A stretch of DNA of 38,314 nt from Candidatus Uhrbacteria bacterium RIFOXYB12_FULL_58_10. Lineage in GTDB: Bacteria > Patescibacteriota > Patescibacteriia > UBA9934 > GWF2-40-263. The translations under genes and the position numbers were made by a program. A model generated the notes under the pieces. That model ran no database searches, had not been told where the DNA came from, and saw nothing but the letters and a program-made list of their open reading frames with translations. Each line of letters starts with the position of its first letter. Positions within the stretch are counted from its first letter, which is position 1. Below are positions 31,447 through 38,314 of this stretch, in pieces. The stretch covers positions 1 through 38,314 of the forward strand of contig CALRGA010000004.1 in assembly GCA_943357025.1 (NCBI GenBank). The letters run 5' to 3'.

Positions 31447-32643
31447 ATGACCACAGATGCCATTCGTGATCTTCCCGTCGGCCGCCAGGGCCAGGAGCTG
31501 CTGAAACTGTCCGACCGCGATGGCGGCGCCGTCCTTCGAAGGCTGAGGGACGAGGAAGTTCTCCAGCTCCTGAAGTACGTGGATCCCGACGAGGCGTCGG
31601 AAATTTTGAAGTTCGCCTCGCCGCGAAGGCGCAAGGTTCTCGTTCGCAGCCTGTCCGAGGAGATCAAGGGAAAGGTCGAGCGCCTCCTTTCGTTCCATCC
31701 GCACGAGGCCGCCGGCATGATGGACCTCAACTACATCCAGGTTCCGAAGGGCGCCACCTACGCGCACGTGGCCGACGACCTGACCAAGCACGAGAACATG
31801 ACCGGAAAGTTTCCGGTAATCCTCGCCGTGGAGGACGGCCTGCTCGCGGGGGAGCTGCACGGCCACGAGCTCGTGATGCACAAGCCGAGCGACAGGATCG
31901 CGGACGGCCTGAAGCCCGTCGCGACGGCGCGGTTCGACCTTCCCGAGCGTGACGTCGTCCGCATGTTCAAAGCCCATCCGCACACCCGCATCGTAGTGCT
32001 CGACGCCGACGAGGCGATCATGGGCGTCGTGTTCACGGACGACGTTTTGCGCGTGATGCGCGCCCAGCAGACACAGTCGCTGTACGACTTCGCCGGCGTG
32101 AAGCAGGAGGAAAACGTCCATGACACGGCGTTCTTGAAGGTGAGGTCGCGCGCCGTCTGGCTGGTGATCAACCTTGCGACGGCATTCCTCGCCGCGTCCG
32201 TCGTCGGCATGTTCTCGGAAACGATCGAGAAGACCGTCGTGCTCGCGGCGTTCATGCCGATCGTGGCGGGAATGGGAGGAAACGCAGCCACGCAGACGAT
32301 GGCCGTGATGGTCCGCGGGCTGGCCATGAAGGAAGTGGAGCTTGCGAGCGGCCTGCGCGTGGTCTTGAACGAGATCGGCGCGGGGTTCGTGAACGGGGCG
32401 ATCAACGGAATCATTGTCGCCCTCATCGCGACCGTGTTCAACCAGAACCCGATGCTCGGCCTCGTGACGGGAATCGCCATGGTGTTCAACCTCATGGTCG
32501 CCGGCGCCGCGGGTGCCACGATCCCGATGATCATGCAGAAGCTCGGCAAGGACCCTGCCACGAGCGCGACGATCTTCATCACCACGTGCACGGACGTCCT
32601 CGGGTTCTTTGTTTTCCTCGGGTTGGCGAGCATTCTGCTGTAG
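31447..32643 (+). CDS. mgtE: MgtE-like divalent cation transporter (MgtE N domain, CBS domain, TM domain)
   Basis: LLKYVDPDEASEILKFASPRRRKVLVRSL; HPHEAAGMMDLNYIQVP; MPIVAGMGGNAATQTMAVMVRGLA. Confidence 0.93.
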   Translation: MTTDAIRDLPVGRQGQELLKLSDRDGGAVLRRLRDEEVLQLLKYVDPDEASEILKFASPRRRKVLVRSLSEEIKGKVERLLSFHPHEAAGMMDLNYIQVPKGATYAHVADDLTKHENMTGKFPVILAVEDGLLAGELHGHELVMHKPSDRIADGLKPVATARFDLPERDVVRMFKAHPHTRIVVLDADEAIMGVVFTDDVLRVMRAQQTQSLYDFAGVKQEENVHDTAFLKVRSRAVWLVINLATAFLAASVVGMFSETIEKTVVLAAFMPIVAGMGGNAATQTMAVMVRGLAMKEVELASGLRVVLNEIGAGFVNGAINGIIVALIATVFNQNPMLGLVTGIAMVFNLMVAGAAGATIPMIMQKLGKDPATSATIFITTCTDVLGFFVFLGLASILL

Positions 32644-32661
32644 TCATCTTAATGAATTCCT

Positions 32662-33399
32662 ATGTCGAAGCACGATCAACCGTTACCGGATGAAATCAGG
32701 GAGGAGGTACCGAAGGAATCCAAGGACAACTTTAAGCCGTATAAAGGATGGACGTCGTCGACAAGCGTCGAGGAAATGAGCGCGACGGAAAGAAAGGCGT
32801 TTCGGATGCTTCCCAAGGGCGAGCAGCTTGCGTATCAGGCGAAGATTGACGCGGAGAACGCGGCGGCAACGGCGTATATGCAGGCGGAAATAGACGCTCG
32901 AAGGCTTACTCACGCTTTTGTCGAAAGCGACGTATCGCGAACCCTTCGGGAACTTTCGGAAAACATCGCCGCCGACGAGCGATTGGAGATGCGGCTGGCC
33001 GCGGAAAGGCTGGCGTTGGGAGAACAGCGGGAGTTCCTGATCCGCACGCTCAATGAGCTGTCCGTGATCCTCAAGGATGTCGCCAGAGAGGAGGATCTCG
33101 ACTCCATTCCAGGATGGGGCATTGCCGCCTTTGAGCTTCTTCCGTACGTGAGCATGGCATCCGCGTTCTTTGGTAAGGAAATTGCCACGAGGCGCGATCC
33201 GGGGACCGGAGAGGTCACGGGGCTCCGCCTCAAGGACCTGACCTCCGCCGAACGGGCGATCCACGCGACGATTGGCGAGATGGCATTCTCGAAGAAGATC
33301 ACGATGACGATCATGAAGGTCGTAAAAAAGGTTCTGGCGCGGTCCTTCAAGAGCTCCGTCGGACACGTGGCAGGAACCGTGAAAAAAGCGCTGACATAA
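32662..33399 (+). CDS. Hypothetical protein, helix-rich
   Basis: 245-aa ORF, charged/helical, with GWGIAAFELLPYVSMASAFFGKE segment. Confidence 0.7.
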   Translation: MSKHDQPLPDEIREEVPKESKDNFKPYKGWTSSTSVEEMSATERKAFRMLPKGEQLAYQAKIDAENAAATAYMQAEIDARRLTHAFVESDVSRTLRELSENIAADERLEMRLAAERLALGEQREFLIRTLNELSVILKDVAREEDLDSIPGWGIAAFELLPYVSMASAFFGKEIATRRDPGTGEVTGLRLKDLTSAERAIHATIGEMAFSKKITMTIMKVVKKVLARSFKSSVGHVAGTVKKALT

Positions 33400-33403
33400 T
33401 CAT

Positions 33404-33640
33404 ATGATCGATCTTAAAAAGATGGCAGCCATCCTCGCGGTCGCTCCGATATCGGACGACATGCGCAGGGGATACGTCAAGCTGATCCCGCAGCTCCCGG
33501 AAAAGTACGCCGAGCAACTTATGACGCTCCTTGAAAAGCATGTGCGCGACATGAAACACGTGGAGACGGAAGGAAAGAAGCTCGTCGCGAAGGTATTGGA
33601 CGGAAGGAAAATCGCGGCGGTAAAGAAGAAGATCAAATAA
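33404..33640 (+). CDS. Small hypothetical protein
   Basis: 78-aa ORF 4 bp downstream of the previous gene, lysine-rich C-terminus. Confidence 0.65.
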   Translation: MIDLKKMAAILAVAPISDDMRRGYVKLIPQLPEKYAEQLMTLLEKHVRDMKHVETEGKKLVAKVLDGRKIAAVKKKIK

Positions 33641-33668
33641 AGAAAAAATCCGACGGAACGTCGGACAG

Positions 33669-34271
33669 TCAGGAGTTCTGGAGCGTGCGCTCCAGGGGAA
33701 TGGAACGGTTCCAGGCGAGCCGCTCGATGGGGCGGCGACAGAGGACGGAGTGCTGCATTGCGAACGACTTTACGAACGCGGCCCAGGGGACATGCGCGTC
33801 CATGAGCGGAGATTGGTGCTTCGCGAGCGAGGCCACCACGTCGGCGATGACGATCGGGTCGGTGTCGCGGAGGAAGTCCCGCATCTCGTTCTCCGTGACG
33901 TCAAGCCTGCTCGCGTGGGCAAAGAAGAGGCGGACGATCTCGACGCGGATCCGCTGCGCGTCGGAGCCCTCCGTCGGGTGGTGCGCAATCGACGCGGCGA
34001 GTTCCTGCGCGAAGCGGATGTGGTCGGCAAGGACGCGCCGGCCCTCCGCGCGCGTCTCGTTCGTTCGCGCGTTCGAACGGTCCGCGATGACTGCGAGCAG
34101 CGCCGCCAGCATCGCGAGGAACGCGGCGTCGACGAGGAAGACGGCGGACGGGGAAATCCCATCGAACGGCAAACAGAGAAGGTTGGAAAGGACGATCGCG
34201 CCGACCGCCCGGAATGCGATCGTGCGGGCGAACGTCGTCGGTTCGGATTGCATACGCGCTCCGTAAGCCAC
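33669..34271 (-). CDS. Hypothetical membrane protein
   Basis: N-terminal TM pair AFRAVGAIVLSNLLCLPF...AVFLVDAAFLAMLAALLAVIAD; terminator-like hairpin tccgacg-gaa-cgtcgga just downstream. Confidence 0.65.
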   Translation of the reverse strand: MAYGARMQSEPTTFARTIAFRAVGAIVLSNLLCLPFDGISPSAVFLVDAAFLAMLAALLAVIADRSNARTNETRAEGRRVLADHIRFAQELAASIAHHPTEGSDAQRIRVEIVRLFFAHASRLDVTENEMRDFLRDTDPIVIADVVASLAKHQSPLMDAHVPWAAFVKSFAMQHSVLCRRPIERLAWNRSIPLERTLQNS

Positions 34272-34351
34272 GCAATGGTATTCCTACCGGAGAGCACGGT
34301 CAAGAAAAAATCAAAAGCGACCCGACCTTTCGTCGAGTCGCCCTTTTTTAT

Positions 34352-36604
34352 CTAGTGCCGCGCGCTCGCCTCTGCCGTCACGTCCGACAGATTCACGCTG
34401 AGCAAATTCGACACGCCGTCGTCGCCCATCGTGACGCCGTAGAGGACGTCCGCTTTCTCCATCGTCGCTCGGTTGTGCGTGATGACGATGAACTGGGTGA
34501 GCTTGGCCAGCTCCTCGAGGATGCCGGCGAAGCGGAAGGTGTTGGCTTCGTCGAGCGCGGCGTCGACCTCGTCGAGGACCACGAACGGGCCCGGGTTCAC
34601 GGCCATGATCGCGGACACGAGGGCGATTGACGTCAGGGCGCGCTCGCCTCCGGACAACAGGCTCAGCGATTTGAGCTTCTTGCCCGGCGGCGTGGCCTGG
34701 ATGTCGATGCCGACCACGCGGTCCTCGCGCTCCCGGATGCGCAGGGCGATCTTCTCGGTCTCGCCGAGCTGCGCGACTGCCGCGTCGAGGTCGTCGGCCG
34801 CGTCGAGCTTGACCTCCTCGCGCGACATCTTCACGAGGGAACACGATCCTCCGCCGAACAGCATCTTGAAGAACTTCTCGAACTCGTCGTTGATCTTCTT
34901 GAACGCCTTCTCGGACTGCCTGTGAATCTCCTCGTCGAGCTCGTCGATGATCTTCTCCGTGTCCGCCACGGCCGAGCGCAGGTCGCTCACCTGGCCGAAC
35001 AGGAACGAGAAGCGGGCGTTCGTTTCCTCGAATTCCTTCACGATCTCGGGGTCGATGCCGCCAATGAGCTCGAGCTTGTAGCGCAGGCGTTGGATCTCGG
35101 GATAGGCGGCCGCGGTGTCGACGGTAATTTCGACGCGACGTCCGCGGATGTCGCCGGCGAGTTCCTTCAGCTGCTCGTCCATGTCGCGGCCGAGGTTGGC
35201 CTGGCGTTCCTCGAGGCGCGCGAGGTCGATGGCGACCGCGTTGCGCTGGTTCTCGACCAGGTGGATTGCCTGCTGCTTTTGTCGCAAATCGCGCTGCAAA
35301 TCAAACAGCTCGGTGCGCACCTGCTTTTCGGTGACGGCGCGCGACTTCATGCTCTCCTCGAGCGTCTTCAGTTCCGCCTCGCTCGCGGCGATCATCTCGC
35401 CGAGCTCGACGATGCGGGCGATCGCCTTCGGGTCCGCGACCACGTCCTCAGGGCTCGGCCGCTGCAGGCGCGACACCAGCGTCGTCGACGCGCTCAGCAT
35501 CTCGTCAATTCTCGCGTACACCGCGTCGAGGTCCTTCATCTCGCGCAACCCCTTGAGCCCGAGCGTGACACCCTCGATCCCCTCGATGATCTTCGTCAGC
35601 GGCAGCGGCGCCCAGTTGCTCTGCGCGCGTACCTTCGCCATCTCGATTTCCTTCTGAACCTTGAACTGCTCGTCGCGGAACCCCGAGCGCTTCTTTTGCG
35701 TCTCGTTATATTCCTTCTGGATCGCCACGAGCCCGTCGTCCTGCACGTCCTTGTCCTTCTCCTCGCGTTCCATCGCCGTCACTTTTTCGACGAGGGCCGC
35801 GACGTCGGAGGTCTCCTTGTTCACCTGGATGTCGAGCCGGCCGAACTTTTCCCTCACGCCCGACAGCTCGTCCACCAGCTGCCACCACATGGTCCCGAAG
35901 TACCCGTGCTCGAGCTCACGCAGTTTTTTTTCGACCTCGGCGCGTTCCTGCAATCGCGACACCTGGCGCTTGAGCGACTTGAGGCGCGGCTCGATCTCGG
36001 TGAGGAGCATCTCGACCTCCGCGAGGTTCTCATACGTCCGCTTCAGCTTGAGCATCGACTCGTGGCGCTTGATCTGAAACTGCTTCACGCCGGTCGCGTC
36101 GTCGAAGAACGCCTTGCGCTCCTCGGGGGAGGAAACGAGGATGTGGTCGACCATTCCCTGGCCGATGACTGAGTACGACCGCTGTCCCACGTTGGCCTGC
36201 GCGAGCAGCAGCTGGATGTCAGAAAGCCGCGCGGCCGAGCCGTTCAGGAGATACTCCGAGTTGCCGTCGCGATACAGCCGGCGGGTGACGGTCACCTCGG
36301 AGAAATCGATCGGCATCGTCCGGTCCTCGTTGTTGAACGTCATCGAAACCTCGGCGAACCCGGACCGCCCGCGGCCCTCGGACCCAGAAAAGATGACGTC
36401 CTGCGATTCCTTCCCGCGCAAAAGCTTCAGCGACTGCTCGCCAAGCACCCACCGGATGGCGTCCGAAAAGTTCGATTTGCCCGACCCGTTCGGGCCTACG
36501 ACAGCCGTGATGGGGGATACTCCGCCCTTGGGAGGAAGGAACGACAGCGTCGTTTTCTGGGCGAATGTCTTGAATCCTTGGAGTTCGAGTTTGAGGAGAA
36601 ACAT
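34352..36604 (-). CDS. smc: SMC-family chromosome segregation ATPase, unusually short (750 aa)
   Basis: MFLLKLELQGFKTFAQKTTLSFLPPKGGVSPITAVVGPNGSGKSNFSDAIRWVLGEQS; C-terminal LSLLSGGERALTSIALVSAIMAVNPGPFVVLDEVDAALDEANTFRF. Confidence 0.93.
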   Translation of the reverse strand: MFLLKLELQGFKTFAQKTTLSFLPPKGGVSPITAVVGPNGSGKSNFSDAIRWVLGEQSLKLLRGKESQDVIFSGSEGRGRSGFAEVSMTFNNEDRTMPIDFSEVTVTRRLYRDGNSEYLLNGSAARLSDIQLLLAQANVGQRSYSVIGQGMVDHILVSSPEERKAFFDDATGVKQFQIKRHESMLKLKRTYENLAEVEMLLTEIEPRLKSLKRQVSRLQERAEVEKKLRELEHGYFGTMWWQLVDELSGVREKFGRLDIQVNKETSDVAALVEKVTAMEREEKDKDVQDDGLVAIQKEYNETQKKRSGFRDEQFKVQKEIEMAKVRAQSNWAPLPLTKIIEGIEGVTLGLKGLREMKDLDAVYARIDEMLSASTTLVSRLQRPSPEDVVADPKAIARIVELGEMIAASEAELKTLEESMKSRAVTEKQVRTELFDLQRDLRQKQQAIHLVENQRNAVAIDLARLEERQANLGRDMDEQLKELAGDIRGRRVEITVDTAAAYPEIQRLRYKLELIGGIDPEIVKEFEETNARFSFLFGQVSDLRSAVADTEKIIDELDEEIHRQSEKAFKKINDEFEKFFKMLFGGGSCSLVKMSREEVKLDAADDLDAAVAQLGETEKIALRIREREDRVVGIDIQATPPGKKLKSLSLLSGGERALTSIALVSAIMAVNPGPFVVLDEVDAALDEANTFRFAGILEELAKLTQFIVITHNRATMEKADVLYGVTMGDDGVSNLLSVNLSDVTAEASARH

Positions 36605-36684
36605 AGGGAATGGCTGGGGAGAGGATAACGGGGAAAGTATAGCATACCCCGGACTTTCCTCTGCGCCCGTAGCCGCCTAGTCGA

Positions 36685-36713
36685 TTGACCGTCGACCGAT
36701 CCGATGATAGGAT
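36685..36713 (+). promoter_or_regulatory. Promoter of the DHH phosphoesterase gene
   Basis: TTGACC (36685-36690) N17 TAGGAT (36708-36713). Confidence 0.6.
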
Positions 36714-36724
36714 CATCCATTCCT

Positions 36725-37708
36725 ATGGAATCCTACACCCACCGCAAAATTCATGACCTACTTCTAGCCGCGAAGCGGCCCGTGTTTATCGCGGACGAGC
36801 GGATCGATGGCGATTCGCTCGGATCGTCCCTCGCGATGGCGGACTTTCTCAAGGGGCGCGGGATCCGCGTGCCGGTGTTCGTCTCCGAGCCGATCCCCGC
36901 GAAGTATCGCTTCCTCCCAAACGTCGATCTCTGCACCACCGACGCTTCGATCTTCGACGACCCGTCCATCGATCTCGTCGTCTCCTTCGACTGCTCCGAC
37001 GCCGCATACGTCGCGCGTCTCCTCGCGCTCTGCCCGTCCCGCCCGACGACGATCAACATCGACCACCACGCGACGAACGCGCGATACGGCCAGATCAACC
37101 AGGTCGTCGTCTCGTCCCCCGCGACGGCGGAGGTCGTCTATCGCTGGTTCAAGGAAAACAACGTCGTCCCAAGCCGAGAGGCGGCCACCTGCCTGATGAC
37201 CGGGATCTGCTTTGACACGACGGTGTTCTCGAACTCCGGGACGAACCAGCGGGCGTTTGAGGCGGCGTCCGATTTGCTCATGGGCGGGGCGCGGATTCAG
37301 GAGGTGATTCGGAACATGTATCAGAATCGCGGGGTGAACGTCCTTCGCGTGTGGGGAGCCGCGCTTGAGCGGATTCGTCGTCATGAGTCGAAGTCCGTGG
37401 TCGCGACCTTTCTCACGCGGGCGGACATGGACGAGAACGGGGCGACCGACGACGAGGTGGACGGACTATCGAACTTTCTCAACCTGGTGACCGAGGCCGA
37501 AGTCCTCTTCGTCCTTCGCGAGACTCCGGACGGCGGGATCAAGGTTTCCATGCGCTCGACGGGACCGGACGTTTCGAAGATCGCCGCGGCCATGAACGGG
37601 GGAGGGCACCGCAAGGCGGCGGGATATACCGTCGCGGCCGGGGTGTCCATCTGCGACGACGCCGGATGCTGGCAACTGGTCGAACAGGCCGTCGCCATGT
37701 TAGAGTAA
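36725..37708 (+). CDS. DHH-family phosphoesterase (NrnA-like; DHH plus DHHA1)
   Basis: [21 protein letters not shown]...[12 protein letters not shown]...[15 protein letters not shown]...[14 protein letters not shown]. Confidence 0.93.
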   Translation: MESYTHRKIHDLLLAAKRPVFIADERIDGDSLGSSLAMADFLKGRGIRVPVFVSEPIPAKYRFLPNVDLCTTDASIFDDPSIDLVVSFDCSDAAYVARLLALCPSRPTTINIDHHATNARYGQINQVVVSSPATAEVVYRWFKENNVVPSREAATCLMTGICFDTTVFSNSGTNQRAFEAASDLLMGGARIQEVIRNMYQNRGVNVLRVWGAALERIRRHESKSVVATFLTRADMDENGATDDEVDGLSNFLNLVTEAEVLFVLRETPDGGIKVSMRSTGPDVSKIAAAMNGGGHRKAAGYTVAAGVSICDDAGCWQLVEQAVAMLE

Positions 37709-37715
37709 TCGCACT

Positions 37716-38300
37716 ATGTCCATATTAATCCCGACCGTCATCGAAAAGACCCACATGGGCGAGCGCGCCTATGACATCTACTCGCGGCTCCTGAAGGACC
37801 GCATTATCTTTCTCGGAACCGAGATCGACGACACCGTCGCGAACCTCATCATCGCGCAGCTGCTGTTCCTCGAGTCCGAGGACAAGACCAAGGACATCAA
37901 GATCTACATCAACTCGCCGGGCGGCTCCGTCACGGCAGGGCTCGCCATCTATGACGCGATGCAGTACGTAAAGCCCGACGTGTCCACGATGTGCGTCGGC
38001 ATGGCCGCGTCGATGGGAGCGGTGCTTCTCGCGGGCGGTGCGGACGGAAAGCGGTTCGCGCTGCCGAACGCGGAGATCATGATCCACCAGGTGCTCGGCG
38101 GATTCTCGGGGCAGGCGACGGACATCAAGATTCATGCCGACCGGATCATGGTCATCAAGAACCGGCTGAACGAGATCCTCGCGAAGCACAGCGGGCAGAA
38201 GGTTTCTAAGGTCGCGGGCGACACGGAGCGCGACAACTTCATGGACCCCGTGGCGGCCCAGAAATACGGCCTTATCGACAAGGTGCTCGGGAAGATCTAG
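37716..38300 (+). CDS. clpP: ATP-dependent Clp protease proteolytic subunit
   Basis: [31 protein letters not shown]...[20 protein letters not shown]...[14 protein letters not shown]...[16 protein letters not shown]. Confidence 0.99.
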   Translation: MSILIPTVIEKTHMGERAYDIYSRLLKDRIIFLGTEIDDTVANLIIAQLLFLESEDKTKDIKIYINSPGGSVTAGLAIYDAMQYVKPDVSTMCVGMAASMGAVLLAGGADGKRFALPNAEIMIHQVLGGFSGQATDIKIHADRIMVIKNRLNEILAKHSGQKVSKVAGDTERDNFMDPVAAQKYGLIDKVLGKI

Positions 38301-38314
38301 GCTACTTTGACAGA

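Noticed and set aside
34922-36172. 416-aa plus-strand ORF antisense to smc
   Set aside because: Leucine/arginine-rich mirror of coiled-coil codons, not a real protein.

Overview
This GC-rich window looks chromosomal and most resembles a Patescibacteria/CPR bacterium. The basis is a CPR-like 16S with atypical universal-primer sites, CPR-style secreted repeat proteins, and very compact spacing. Recognisable core genes are recA (3' end), ftsK, rpoB-rpoC, yebC-ruvC, pyrB, a KH-domain (khpA-like) gene, trmD, rpsP, an mgtE-like gene, a short SMC, a DHH phosphoesterase gene and clpP. RNA genes are one 16S rRNA and four tRNAs: Gly-TCC, Pro-TGG, Ile-GAT and Phe-GAA. Many sigma70-type promoters (TTGACA-N17-TATAAT-like) and intrinsic terminators can be read directly. 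No CRISPR array, prophage, transposase or recognisable defence system was seen. Points most worth a second look: (i) a degenerate tRNA-Pro copy next to the intact tRNA-Pro, interrupted in its T-loop by a 34-bp palindrome and in its anticodon loop by nested hairpins; the same palindrome recurs about 4.4 kb away in a hairpin-rich spacer; (ii) a 750-aa SMC with both ATPase halves but no recognisable hinge; (iii) a 16S transcription unit with its own promoter, a perfect 20-bp flanking processing stem and its own terminator, with no 23S, 5S or tRNA following; (iv) an orphan-gene islet upstream of rpoB; (v) a small gene split by a frameshift. All calls were made by eye, without database searches.
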